DNA of 36,245 nucleotides from Hyphomicrobiales bacterium (GCA_026990765.1 JALXCV010000143.1:1-36245), one strand, 5' to 3'. Shown: positions 9,110 through 16,888, counted from the stretch's first letter. The notes: generated from the sequence alone by a model not told the origin. Translations and numbers: made by a program.

Positions 9110-10600
9110 TCAGGTGGGGAAAGTGAATACTGCACCTGACTTGATGCCCTTGGGCCAGCGCGTAGTAACAGTTTTCAGACGGGTGTAAAAATGGACACCT
9201 TCTGGTCCATAGATCGAGTGATCGCCAAACAGCGAACGTTTCCAGCCGCCAAAGGAGTGATAGGCAACCGGTACCGGGATTGGCACGTTAATACCAACCA
9301 TGCCGACTTCGATCTGGTCGGCGAATGAGCGTGCGGCATCGCCATCACGGGTGAAGATAGCTGTGCCATTGCCATATTCATGCTTGTTGATCATATCAAC
9401 GGCTTCATCATAGTCCTTGGCTCGAACTACTGACAAAACGGGGCCGAAAATCTCCTGTTTGTAGATGTCCATGTCGGTAGTTACATGGTCAAACAGGGTG
9501 CCGCCGGTAAAGAAGCCGTTTTCATAGCCCTGAAGCTTGAAATTGCGGCCGTCAACTACAAGTTCAGCGCCCTGTTCGACACCTGAAGTGATCAGGTTTT
9601 CAATTTTTTCCTTGGCCTGACTGGTTATGACCGGTCCCATTTCTGATTCACTGTCGGTACTTGGGCCGACTTTCAGGGTCTGCACTCTGGGTGCCAGGGT
9701 TTCAATGAGCTTGTCGGCGGTTTTTTCGCCAATCGGTACAGCTACTGAAATTGCCATGCAGCGTTCACCGGCTGATCCATAACCTGAACCCATAAGAGCG
9801 TCGGCCACCTGATCCATATCAGCATCGGGCATGACGATCATATGGTTCTTGGCACCGCCAAGTGCCTGTACACGTTTGCCGGCAGCAGTGCCGCGAGTGT
9901 AAACATATTCGGCAATCGGGGTGGAACCAACAAAGCTGACAGCCTTGATGTCAGGGTGATCAAGAATTGCATCAACCGCAGGTTTGCCGCCATTGACGAT
10001 GTTCAGGACGCCTTCAGGAAATCCTGCTTCGGTAAACAGATCCCATACCATCATCGGAGCGGAAGGGTCGCGTTCAGATGGTTTGAGAACAAATGTATTG
10101 CCACAGGCAATGGCCAGCGGATACATCCACATCGGCACCATTGCCGGGAAGTTAAAGGGAGTAATGCCGGCCACAACGCCCAGGGGCTGACGGTCAGAAT
10201 GAGTATCAATACCGGGGCCGGCATTACGGGAGAATTCGCCTTTCAACAATGTTGGGATGCCACAGGCAAAATCGACAACCTCAATGCCTCGGGTTACTTC
10301 ACCCAGGGCATCATCATGGGTTTTGCCATGTTCACGGCTGATTTCACGGGCAATGTCTTCAGCATGGGCATCGAGCAATTGCTTGAATTTGAACATGAAC
10401 TGGGCGCGTTTAAGCGGTGGAAGGTTTGCCCAGTGAGGCAAGGCCTTTTTTGCGGCAGCTACTGCAAGATCAATCTCGTTGGCGCCCGACAATTCCACAT
10501 TGGCAATATGCTCCCCGGTGGCCGGGTTGTAAACTGACTGGATTTGTCCGGTGTTGGATGACTGCTTTTGTCCTGCTATTGCATTTGATATGGTTTGCAT
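9110..10600 (-). CDS. mmsA: CoA-acylating (methyl)malonate-semialdehyde dehydrogenase
   Basis: The 496-residue aldehyde dehydrogenase has the MmsA/IolA signature. There is an N-terminal YNPATGE, the [16 protein letters not shown] block, [25 protein letters not shown], and the catalytic cysteine in [12 protein letters not shown] (Cys281). The C-terminal [10 protein letters not shown] is typical. These enzymes convert malonate or methylmalonate semialdehyde to acetyl-CoA or propionyl-CoA with NAD+ and CoA. In this operon the logical substrate is malonate semialdehyde, made by transamination of beta-alanine from uracil degradation; methylmalonate semialdehyde from thymine or valine is equally possible. 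It is the promoter-proximal gene, divergent from the RutR-type regulator. Confidence 0.94.
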   Translation of the reverse strand: MQTISNAIAGQKQSSNTGQIQSVYNPATGEHIANVELSGANEIDLAVAAAKKALPHWANLPPLKRAQFMFKFKQLLDAHAEDIAREISREHGKTHDDALGEVTRGIEVVDFACGIPTLLKGEFSRNAGPGIDTHSDRQPLGVVAGITPFNFPAMVPMWMYPLAIACGNTFVLKPSERDPSAPMMVWDLFTEAGFPEGVLNIVNGGKPAVDAILDHPDIKAVSFVGSTPIAEYVYTRGTAAGKRVQALGGAKNHMIVMPDADMDQVADALMGSGYGSAGERCMAISVAVPIGEKTADKLIETLAPRVQTLKVGPSTDSESEMGPVITSQAKEKIENLITSGVEQGAELVVDGRNFKLQGYENGFFTGGTLFDHVTTDMDIYKQEIFGPVLSVVRAKDYDEAVDMINKHEYGNGTAIFTRDGDAARSFADQIEVGMVGINVPIPVPVAYHSFGGWKRSLFGDHSIYGPEGVHFYTRLKTVTTRWPKGIKSGAVFTFPT

Positions 10601-10699
10601 GCATTACCCTATTGTAAAGTATAAGTTAATATCGCTGTACAAATCGGCTATCTCTACTAAATTGAGGTTCACCGGTTAGCAGAATAACAATATTCATTT

Positions 10700-10715
10700 T
10701 TGACCGTTTGGTCCA
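10700..10715. promoter_or_regulatory. RutR-like operator between mmsA and the rutR-type gene
   Basis: The sequence TTGACCGTTTGGTCCA agrees with the known E. coli RutR consensus TTGACCANNTGGTCAA at 12 of 14 fixed positions. It is 24 bases upstream of the regulator ATG and about 100 bases upstream of mmsA. A site here could serve autoregulation and repression of the catabolic operon. A second short inverted repeat, GAATA-ACAA-TATTC (10682-10695), lies right beside it. Confidence 0.75.
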
Positions 10716-10739
10716 GTTTTTAATGAAAAAAAGCGAAAA

Positions 10740-11360
10740 ATGGCAGAAAAAAAGACAACCCGCATTCAGCGGCAGAATAAACACCGGATTATGCAAGCAG
10801 CTCTGGAGGTGTTTTCAACAAGTGGTTATCGTGGTGCCACCATTGACCAGATTGCCAAAACAGCAAAAATATCCAAATCAAGCATTTTCTATTATTTCCC
10901 GTCCAAGACCGAGATTTACATATCTTTGCTGACCGAAACACTTGAGGAATGGCTGGAGCCTTTGCGGGTGCTTGATCATGATGGTGATCCGGCTGACGAG
11001 ATAATGAAATATGTTGATCGCAAGCTGCAAATGTCGCGGGACAATCCCAAGGCATCAAGGCTGTTTGCCAATGAGATCATGCATGGAGCGCCCAATATTT
11101 CTGATATTCTGCATGGATCGCTGAAGCAGCTGGTGGATGAAAAATGTGTAATTATCCAGCAATGGATTGATGAGGGCAAACTGGTATCAGTGTCGCCCTA
11201 TCACCTCATCTTCATGATATGGGCAGCCACCCAGCATTATGCAGACTTTGAAGTGCAGGTTGATGCGATAGTTGATGAATGTATGGGGCGTGACCAGTGT
11301 TTTGATGAAGCACGTGAAACCTTGCGAACCGTGTTTTTAAACGGCCTTTTGCCCCGGTAA
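10740..11360 (+). CDS. rutR: RutR-type TetR-family transcriptional regulator
   Basis: The 206-residue protein has an N-terminal TetR helix-turn-helix at about residues 14-60 (ALEVFSTSGYRGATIDQIA, then SKSSIFYYFPSK) and a ligand domain resembling the YcdC/RutR C-terminal family. Telltale blocks are SRDNPKASRLFANEI, LVDEKCVIIQQWIDEGKL and HLIFMIWAATQHYADF, the last close to E. coli RutR as I remember it. RutR senses uracil and controls pyrimidine use (established knowledge). The divergent pyrimidine-type operon and the matching palindrome at 10700-10715 support the same role here. The ribosome binding site is poor. The symbol is by homology; binding of uracil is inferred. Confidence 0.85.
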   Translation: MAEKKTTRIQRQNKHRIMQAALEVFSTSGYRGATIDQIAKTAKISKSSIFYYFPSKTEIYISLLTETLEEWLEPLRVLDHDGDPADEIMKYVDRKLQMSRDNPKASRLFANEIMHGAPNISDILHGSLKQLVDEKCVIIQQWIDEGKLVSVSPYHLIFMIWAATQHYADFEVQVDAIVDECMGRDQCFDEARETLRTVFLNGLLPR

Positions 11361-11504
11361 TGCTTGACATTCGGGTTGATTGCAGGCTGGATGTAGTTGA
11401 AATTAACCAAAAAAATGTATGTGGCAATCTTGTGGCATCATTCAGGTGTCGACTATGCTATAAGATGGCAACTGAATTTAGTTGAGTATATGGGAGGTAT
11501 TGTC

Positions 11505-12386
11505 ATGAGCAAGGATGCAAAGCCTAAAAAGGCCGCCAGTAAGAAGGCAACTGGTAAAAAGGTGGCTGCAAAAAAGAAACCGGCCAAACGCAATCCGCGC
11601 AAAAAGATTTCCAACAAGCGTTATGAAGCTGAACTGGCGCGGTTGCAGGTTGAGCTGGTAAAGTTGCAGGAATGGATAAAGAAGGAAGGTTTGAAGGTTG
11701 TTGTAATCTTTGAGGGCCGTGATGCGGCCGGCAAGGGCGGCACTATCAAGCGGATAACCGAGCCGCTCAATCCGCGTATCTGTACTGTGGTTGCCCTGCC
11801 AGCTCCTACTGAACGCGAACAGGGACAATGGTATTTCCAGCGTTATGTGCCACATCTGCCAACCAAGGGTGAAATGGTGATTTTTGACCGTTCCTGGTAT
11901 AATCGGGCAGGGGTTGAAAAGGTCATGGGATTCTGCACCGAGGATGAATATCGTGAATTCTTGCGCTCATGCCCGGAATTTGAACGGATGCTGGTGCGTT
12001 CAGGTATCAAGCTTATCAAATACTGGTTTTCGGTCAGTGATGAAGAGCAGGAACGCCGGTTCCAGCGGCGCCTGCTGACCCCGACCAAGCGCTGGAAACT
12101 GTCGCCGATGGATCTGGAATCGCGCAAGAAATGGGCGGATTATTCACGTGCCAAAGATACCATGTTTGCCCATACTGATATCAAGCAGGCACCATGGTAT
12201 GTGGTTGAATCCGATATTAAAAAACATGCCCGTCTCAACTGCATTTCACATTTGCTGAGCCTGATCCCTTATGAAGATCTGACACCGGAAGAAATTGTTC
12301 TGGAAGAACGCCCGCCTCAGGCAGCCTATGTCAGACCGCCAATGGAAGACCAGACCTTTGTCCCGGAAATCCACGACAAGGTGTAG
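11505..12386 (+). CDS. ppk2: Polyphosphate kinase 2
   Basis: The start is the ATG at 11505, 7 bases after GGGAGG. Upstream in-frame starts would add 36 residues without family similarity. The 293-residue protein opens with a lysine/alanine-rich tail (about 1-38), then the PPK2 kinase core. Walker A is GRDAAGKGG (residues 71-79), and Walker B with lid is FDRSWYNRAGVEKVMGF from residue 127, as in class I PPK2. A conserved ERRFQRRLLTPTKRWKLSPMD block follows. PPK2 enzymes phosphorylate nucleotides (GDP or ADP) from polyphosphate. The lysine-rich N-terminus may bind polyphosphate or nucleic acid (inference). It follows the regulator in the same direction by 144 bases, where a weak TTGTGG/TATGCT pair (11430-11459) could be a separate promoter. 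Confidence 0.94.
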   Translation: MSKDAKPKKAASKKATGKKVAAKKKPAKRNPRKKISNKRYEAELARLQVELVKLQEWIKKEGLKVVVIFEGRDAAGKGGTIKRITEPLNPRICTVVALPAPTEREQGQWYFQRYVPHLPTKGEMVIFDRSWYNRAGVEKVMGFCTEDEYREFLRSCPEFERMLVRSGIKLIKYWFSVSDEEQERRFQRRLLTPTKRWKLSPMDLESRKKWADYSRAKDTMFAHTDIKQAPWYVVESDIKKHARLNCISHLLSLIPYEDLTPEEIVLEERPPQAAYVRPPMEDQTFVPEIHDKV

Positions 12387-12755
12387 GGTTTAACATTATT
12401 GTATCTGATGGCCTTGTTGGCGTTTCCAGAGTGTTACATGCTTTGTTTGAATTACAAACACAGCATGTAACTCCTTTATAATCAGTACCTTAAGTTTATG
12501 TTTTCGCTTCTATAAGAAGCATAAACATCTTAGATTAATCTGACTTTTCTATCGCTTTCCACCAATAAAAAGCAGGACTGATACGGATGGCACAAATTTG
12601 GTCAACCGAGCAACCTAGCCAAAGCCATTTTTGGTTCGGCGTACTTGCACTGTAGTCAGAAGCGGTTGAAAAAAATAAATGTTTTCGCAAGAAACGGGTT
12701 GATTAGGAGTGGTGAAATGTATTGAAAATAGCATCAAACCATCAAAGGACGGTAC
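12387..12755. other. 369-base gene-free stretch with two hairpins
   Basis: No credible reading frame is visible on either strand. The stretch is AT-rich and holds the long imperfect hairpin at 12433-12471 and a second one with GTTTAT (12494-12499) plus GCTTCT (12506-12511) pairing to AGAAGC (12515-12520) plus ATAAAC (12521-12526). It separates ppk2 from the LysE-type gene and may be the edge of an acquired segment. Confidence 0.5.
12433..12471. terminator. Long hairpin downstream of ppk2, possible terminator
   Basis: A 10-bp arm (12433-12442 with 12462-12471) is extended by a further 6 bp (12444-12449 with 12455-12460) across one mismatch, with loop AATTA. It is about 46 bases after the ppk2 stop. 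The following tract (TCCTTTATAATC) is only weakly T-rich, so it may end transcription poorly or act as a 3' stabiliser. Confidence 0.5.
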
Positions 12756-13352
12756 ATGCTTCAATCCACCATTACCCTGATCGTATTCTTGTTTCCGCTC
12801 GCTTATAGTCCCGGCCCAGGCAACATGTTCTTTGCAGCCAATGGCGCGCGTTTTGGATTTCGTTCGACCATACCAGCGACCATAGGGTATCACATAGCTA
12901 CATGGATTTTGACGGCAGCAATAGGGTTCGGTTTTATCGCTGCGCTAGATAAATTTCCAAATGTTTTTTTTGTGCTGAAAATTGCGGGCTCACTATATGT
13001 GCTCTGGATTTCATGGAAGTTGTTCAGATCAGGTATCTTGGAAGGTGATAATGCCGCAAAGCCGGCAACTTTTGTCGATGGTATTGTTCTTCTGATCCTG
13101 AATCCCAAAGCCTATGTTATCATTGCTCTGATGTTTACTCAGTTTCTAAACCAGTCAGAGTTTGGGACTCATCTTGCTGTTGTGCTGATCACGACAATCT
13201 TTACGTTCAATAATTTCATTGCGTTTTCTGTCTGGACGCTGATCGGAAACAAAATTGCTGGATACTTCAGAACACCCGAAAGTGCACAGAAGTTGAATAT
13301 GTTGTTTGGTGGAATATTAGCGGCAGTTGGAGTTTGGATGCTGGTTTTCTAG
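12756..13352 (+). CDS. LysE/RhtB-family amino acid exporter
   Basis: The 198-residue inner-membrane protein has about six hydrophobic segments and the LysE-family signature near the N-terminus: SPGPGNMFFAANGARFGFRSTIPATIGYH, corresponding to the usual PGPxxxxxxxxxxxxG...G pattern. A middle motif ILNPKAYVIIALMFTQF matches the family NPK motif after the third helix. Members export lysine, homoserine, threonine and related compounds; the substrate here is unknown. The start has a good AAGGA site 7 bases upstream. Codon choice looks somewhat different from the flanking genes by eye, and a 369-base AT-rich gap precedes it, so horizontal acquisition is possible. It converges with the rhodanese gene over 34 bases. 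Confidence 0.88.
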   Translation: MLQSTITLIVFLFPLAYSPGPGNMFFAANGARFGFRSTIPATIGYHIATWILTAAIGFGFIAALDKFPNVFFVLKIAGSLYVLWISWKLFRSGILEGDNAAKPATFVDGIVLLILNPKAYVIIALMFTQFLNQSEFGTHLAVVLITTIFTFNNFIAFSVWTLIGNKIAGYFRTPESAQKLNMLFGGILAAVGVWMLVF

Positions 13353-13386
13353 GGTTTTTAATCTGGAAACGCAACGGGCGGTGCAA

Positions 13387-13764
13387 TTACAGTTTGGGTT
13401 TGACTGTCGGGAAATTCAATTTTTGCCAGGCGGTCATTCCACCTTCAAGGTGGCATATATCCTTATATCCAGCCTGACGCAGAATGCGAACTCCACCCAA
13501 AGAGCGGTTGGCATTCTGGCAAATAACGACAACTGGTCTGGACTTGTCAAAGCCCAGATTTTCGGTTTGGCCCTTGAGTTCATATACCGAGACAACAGTA
13601 CTGCTGCGAATGGCACCGGTTTTCCATTCAGCTATGGTTCTGACATCCAGCAATTGCGGTTTGTTGCGGGTCTTGGCAAGTTTCTGCATCAGTTCCTTTG
13701 GGGTGATTTCAGCTTCCTTGCCGAAAGGCAGCCACCACAGATATTTATCAACAATAGCGCTCAT
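13387..13764 (-). CDS. Single-domain rhodanese-like sulfurtransferase
   Basis: The 125-residue protein is one rhodanese domain. It has the LLDVRTIAEWKTGAI block (CH2A-like motif), the active-site loop CQNANRS starting at Cys82 with the C-X4-R spacing of catalytic sulfurtransferases, and the C-terminal LEGGMTAW motif. The likely reaction is persulfide transfer from the active-site cysteine; physiological donor and acceptor are unknown. The first 15 residues include a WW pair, but I see no signal peptide, so it is probably cytoplasmic. An AGGA ribosome binding site precedes the ATG. It lies downstream of the TetR gene on the same strand (85-base gap) and could be read from that transcript. Confidence 0.92.
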   Translation of the reverse strand: MSAIVDKYLWWLPFGKEAEITPKELMQKLAKTRNKPQLLDVRTIAEWKTGAIRSSTVVSVYELKGQTENLGFDKSRPVVVICQNANRSLGGVRILRQAGYKDICHLEGGMTAWQKLNFPTVKPKL

Positions 13765-13849
13765 GGGTTTTTCCTGATTAATCCGGTTTGCCGGTTTTAA
13801 GACAGGGTAAATTTACAATCAAGATGTTTATGAGGCCGTGACATTATGA

Positions 13850-14398
13850 TTATGCACGACCGGTAATGCTGAGAAAATGCCGGTACAGCTCAACTGTCTG
13901 GGCCGGGGTGGCATCTGGTTGCAGAAATTGCAGGCCGATCCAGGCGGCATAATCGATTTTTGCCAGAGCAGCAGCGCTTTTTTTGTCATAAAGTGGTGAA
14001 GCAGAATAAAGGCTGGTGAGATATTCAAGGCGTTGCAAGTCGGCCTGATGGCAAATTCTTGCTGCTGTGGAGTTGCTGGCGCTTAAATGGCGGATGCCGG
14101 TTTCAATTGCCGGGTCAAGCCGGGCAGCCAGATTGTTCAGATTGTCAAATTTTTCACTGTTGGTTGCTGTTCGACTTTTTTCGATTTTGGCAATGATCAT
14201 ATCAACATGCAGCAGTTTCCAGCGGTCGAGCATGGCCTGAATGAAACTGTCGACAGAACTGAAGTGATGATAAAAAGATCCGCGGGTCTTGCCGGAACGG
14301 GTGCACAGGGCATCAATGGTCAGGGCATCAGGGCCGTCTTCAGCCAAAGCTTTCAGGCCAAGATCAAGCCAGCCGTTTTTTGTCAGTCTGTCAGCCAT
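13850..14398 (-). CDS. TetR-family transcriptional regulator
   Basis: The 182-residue protein starts at the ATG at 14398, which shares one base with the stop of the upstream membrane-protein gene (TAATG), implying translational coupling. The TetR helix-turn-helix lies at about residues 5-50: LDLGLKALAEDGPDALTIDALC, then SGKTRGSFYHHFSS. The effector domain from about 60 on is not a type I can assign. No strong ribosome binding site is seen, consistent with coupling. Because it is co-transcribed with the membrane protein behind a palindromic site (14775-14807), autoregulation is the obvious inference. An in-frame start further upstream would lie inside the other gene and lacks family similarity. 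Confidence 0.87.
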   Translation of the reverse strand: MADRLTKNGWLDLGLKALAEDGPDALTIDALCTRSGKTRGSFYHHFSSVDSFIQAMLDRWKLLHVDMIIAKIEKSRTATNSEKFDNLNNLAARLDPAIETGIRHLSASNSTAARICHQADLQRLEYLTSLYSASPLYDKKSAAALAKIDYAAWIGLQFLQPDATPAQTVELYRHFLSITGRA

Positions 14399-14766
14399 TA
14401 TATCAGTGCAATAAATCCCAAAATTGTTGGTGGTATGAATAACGCCCATTGCGGGAAGTGCCATAATTTCAGTTTGTGAATGTAAATCATGGCAAGGCTC
14501 CACAAGCAGAACAGGCCGGAAAGGCCAGTGGCCATGATTGCCAGTGCCGACTGTGATGTGTCAAGCCCTGCCCAGGTGAAGGCAATGGCAAGACTTGCAA
14601 GGGTGATGGATACCAGATGCCAGCAATAGTAATTGGTGAATTTGGAGATTCTGCCAATATCTTTTGCTGCAAGCAGAGATGGGACAATTTCACGACCACC
14701 TGCGAAATAATGTACAAGAAAAATCAAGGTTGAAAAACCTGCTGCTGACAATAACCAGTTATCCAT
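14398..14766 (-). CDS. Small integral membrane protein of unknown function, coupled to a TetR gene
   Basis: The 122-residue protein is almost entirely hydrophobic, with four likely membrane helices at about residues 3-22, 45-66, 73-95 and 102-120. A polar loop after helix 1 carries GGREIVPSLLA and a NYYCWH stretch at the start of helix 2. I do not recognise a named family. The ATG follows an AGGA ribosome binding site that overlaps the right arm of the operator palindrome. The gene's stop codon overlaps the TetR start, so the pair forms a minimal operon. A role in envelope stress or transport sensed by the TetR protein is conceivable, but nothing in the sequence shows it. Confidence 0.75.
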   Translation of the reverse strand: MDNWLLSAAGFSTLIFLVHYFAGGREIVPSLLAAKDIGRISKFTNYYCWHLVSITLASLAIAFTWAGLDTSQSALAIMATGLSGLFCLWSLAMIYIHKLKLWHFPQWALFIPPTILGFIALI

Positions 14767-14774
14767 ACTTAATT

Positions 14775-14807
14775 CCTAAACATACCATAACATATGTTAT
14801 GTTTAGG
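14775..14807. promoter_or_regulatory. Palindromic operator upstream of the membrane-protein/TetR operon
   Basis: Two overlapping palindromes are present. The outer has 9-bp arms CCTAAACAT (14775-14783) and ATGTTTAGG (14799-14807). The inner is the perfect 14-bp ATAACATATGTTAT (14787-14800). Their centres differ by about 2.5 bases. The site starts 8 bases upstream of the ATG at 14766 (minus strand) and covers its ribosome binding site. This position fits binding of the TetR protein encoded in the same operon. Confidence 0.75.
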
Positions 14808-14861
14808 AGTGAAATGCAATTATGTCAAGAATATATGTTGAGTGATGATTTGTGATCAGCT

Positions 14862-15059
14862 TTATTCTGGCCTGCCAAACTCACCCTTGACAAAGCAGGC
14901 CATCCAGTTGCTGCAGGCAGAAAGGGAAATGGCATTTTGTTTTGACCACAGATGGTAACCCTCTTTGCCTTCAATCCCTAAGGCAGCATGCAGGGACCAG
15001 TCTGGACCATCAAGTATCTGGTGGTCATGGTTAGCATCCTGGAAATCAAGATGCGGTCT
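14862..15059 (-). pseudogene. Orphan coding-like frame directly after, and in phase with, the DUF523 gene
   Basis: Straight after the DUF523 stop (TAA at 15060-15062) the same frame stays open for 65 codons and ends at TAA 14862-14864. The predicted residues look protein-like (DGPDWSLHAALG, then GYHLWSKQN, then LSACSNWMACF), rich in Trp, Cys and His. There is no ATG, GTG or TTG start in the first 50 codons. Either it is the remnant of a gene that lost its 5' end, or DUF523 carried an extension cut off by a nonsense change, or it is chance. I do not recognise the family. No other feature was found in the 293 bases between 14767 and 15059 apart from the operator. Confidence 0.35.
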
Positions 15060-15605
15060 TTATGTGGCGGTTTGTGTTTTCAATCGATTGATCTTGCTGT
15101 CTGATATGGCTTTAACAAGCTTTTCTATTCCGGTTTCGGAAAATATTTCGATGCCATTTTGTTGCAGCAAGGCTGCGGTAATGCCTTTGCCGATTTTGGT
15201 TTGGCCGTCAAATTTCCCGGAATGAATATAATTGCAGCCACAAGAGGGGCTGGCTTCCTTCATCAGACCATAGCGGCAATTATTGGCTATTGCCAGATCA
15301 AGGGTAATTTTGGCACCTATAACAAACTGGTCGGTGACATCAGTTCCTGTATTGTCAAGGATGCGGCCTTTACCGGATAATATATCACTGGCAGTTTTGC
15401 CGGGCTGCAATTCTGCCGGATTGCGCGGAGTTGGCAGACCGCCGGTAACTTCCGGGCAAATGGGCACCAGCAGGCCGCTTTGTTGCCATTTGGCAATAAT
15501 ATCACGGCGAATGCGATTACACCTGCCATCATAGCGGACCTTTTGTCCGATAAGGCAGGCGCTGATCAGGATTTTACCGGTTTTCATGGCTTGAAGCTTA
15601 TTCAT
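15060..15605 (-). CDS. DUF523 family protein (YbbK-like)
   Basis: The protein matches DUF523: ILISACLIGQKVRYDGRCNR at the start, a VPICPEVTGGLPTPRNPAEL block, GTDVTDQF, GLMKEASPSCGCNYIHSGKFDG, and GKGITAALLQQNGIEIFSE. The conserved cysteines suggest metal binding or redox chemistry; the biochemical function is not known to me. I use the ATG at 15605 (181 residues). The ATG at 15587 (175 residues) and an upstream TTG (194 residues) are alternatives, none with a clear ribosome binding site. The family core ends around the ISDSK stretch, so the protein seems complete even though the frame resumes after its stop. It is separated from the DMT transporter by 175 bases, in which I see nothing definite. 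Confidence 0.88.
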   Translation of the reverse strand: MNKLQAMKTGKILISACLIGQKVRYDGRCNRIRRDIIAKWQQSGLLVPICPEVTGGLPTPRNPAELQPGKTASDILSGKGRILDNTGTDVTDQFVIGAKITLDLAIANNCRYGLMKEASPSCGCNYIHSGKFDGQTKIGKGITAALLQQNGIEIFSETGIEKLVKAISDSKINRLKTQTAT

Positions 15606-15780
15606 TGTGATTGTGGTTGCAAGTTTTAATGTGAGTTTTGTCAAGAGATTGCATGAACAGGAAAGAAAGGTGAACGAAACGTGTCCGAATCGGTTCTGAT
15701 TGGTGAATCATGGTTTGTTCTTTCGAATATATTGTGGATGCAGACAGATCAGCTGGAATATATTGAATCTGATAATTTTA

Positions 15781-16668
15781 CTATGATTTATGGGTGACGA
15801 TGAAAACGCCTATGGCGCAGACTGCCATGCCAGACAGTTGTATGGCATTCAGGGTTTCGCCAAATAAAGGCCAGGCAATCAGTGCGGTTATTGATGGCAC
15901 CAGAAAGAACAGACCGGTTATTTTTGAAACCTTGCCATGGCGCAGCATGATATAGAGCAGGGAAATGGCACCCAGAGACAACACTATAACCAGCCAGCCA
16001 AGGGCAAATATTACATCTCCATTCCAGGTTATCTGAAAGTGTTCGCTCAGCATGGCGCCAATGCCAACCACTATGGTGCCACCAATGAACTGCACTACCG
16101 GACCGGTGCGCAGATCCACATTGCCGACATGGATTTTTTGCAGAATTGAGCCAAGGGAAATGGCAAAGGTTCCGGCAAATACCGCAAAGATGGTTGCCAT
16201 ATTTATCCCGTTATCGCCAAGGCCAAGCTTTGGCCAAACAACCAGACATACACCAGACAGGCCCAATGCCAGACCGGTCCAGTGTCTGATGCCGGTTTTT
16301 TCACCAAGTAATGGTGCGGCCAGCAAAGTTGAGATGAGTGGCTGCAACGCGGTTATCAGGGCGGTTACGCCAGCAGGCATGCCATAATAGATTGCCCAGA
16401 AAACCCCGCCAAGATAAACTCCATGCGTCAAGGCACCAATGATCAGGCTCCAGACAGCATCGCTGCCACGTGGCCAGTGCGCCCCGCTGATCAATGCGGC
16501 AATCGTAAGAATAATGCCTACAATCAAGAACCGGACAGCCAGAAAGCTTAAAGGCTCAGCAAAAGGAGCGCTTAATCTGGAGCCGATAAAGCCGGTTGAC
16601 CACATGCCTACGAACAAGATCGGGGCAAAAGGCAGCCAGACCGGGTTGGCGGTCCTTTGCCTGTTCAT
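15781..16668 (-). CDS. EamA/DMT-family transporter
   Basis: The protein (295 residues from the ATG at 16668; a TTG five codons upstream is possible) has ten hydrophobic helices and the duplicated EamA fold. The first repeat runs to about residue 135, with the conserved GVYLGGVFWAIYYGMPAGVTALITALQPLISTLLAAPLLGEK region; the second ends in LFFLVPSITALIAWPLFGETL. It is an inner-membrane drug/metabolite transporter, usually an exporter of amino acids or small metabolites; the substrate cannot be told. It begins 24 bases after the stop of the DUF1674 gene on the same strand, so the two probably share the promoter at 16902-16930. Confidence 0.9.
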   Translation of the reverse strand: MNRQRTANPVWLPFAPILFVGMWSTGFIGSRLSAPFAEPLSFLAVRFLIVGIILTIAALISGAHWPRGSDAVWSLIIGALTHGVYLGGVFWAIYYGMPAGVTALITALQPLISTLLAAPLLGEKTGIRHWTGLALGLSGVCLVVWPKLGLGDNGINMATIFAVFAGTFAISLGSILQKIHVGNVDLRTGPVVQFIGGTIVVGIGAMLSEHFQITWNGDVIFALGWLVIVLSLGAISLLYIMLRHGKVSKITGLFFLVPSITALIAWPLFGETLNAIQLSGMAVCAIGVFIVTHKS

Positions 16669-16692
16669 TTTGTGCAAGTCCAATGCTGGAAG

Positions 16693-16872
16693 TTAAAAGT
16701 CAGAGATTATACCCTTTTTTTCCCAGTCGCCATATCTGGTGGCTTCAGGGCCTTTGCGGCCATAATATTCCTTGGCCAGTTTTTTCTGCTTGAGTCTCTT
16801 GCGGCGTTGTTCTGCTTCCTGCAAGGCTCTTTGTGCTGGTGTGCTCAAGGGTTTTTGTTCATCCATTTTCAT
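16693..16872 (-). CDS. DUF1674 protein, succinate dehydrogenase assembly factor 4-like
   Basis: A 59-residue gene is readable from the ATG at 16870-16872 to TAA at 16693-16695. The N-terminal half is polar and lysine/arginine-rich (LQEAEQRRKRLKQKKL). The C-terminus carries the family hallmark GRKGPEATRYGDWEKKGIISDF split across its conserved parts: GPE.TRYGDWE and the terminal SDF. DUF1674 is the bacterial relative of mitochondrial SDHAF4, which binds flavinylated SdhA and helps assemble succinate dehydrogenase (established for the eukaryotic protein). A second ATG two codons downstream is an alternative start. It is divergent from htpX and probably co-transcribed with the DMT transporter. 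The sdh genes are not in this window. Confidence 0.88.
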   Translation of the reverse strand: MKMDEQKPLSTPAQRALQEAEQRRKRLKQKKLAKEYYGRKGPEATRYGDWEKKGIISDF

Positions 16873-16888
16873 AAAGCCATTTGAAGTT

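Noticed and set aside
15645-15780. Short 37-codon minus-strand frame before DUF523
   Set aside because: No ribosome binding site, no family features, and a length expected by chance.
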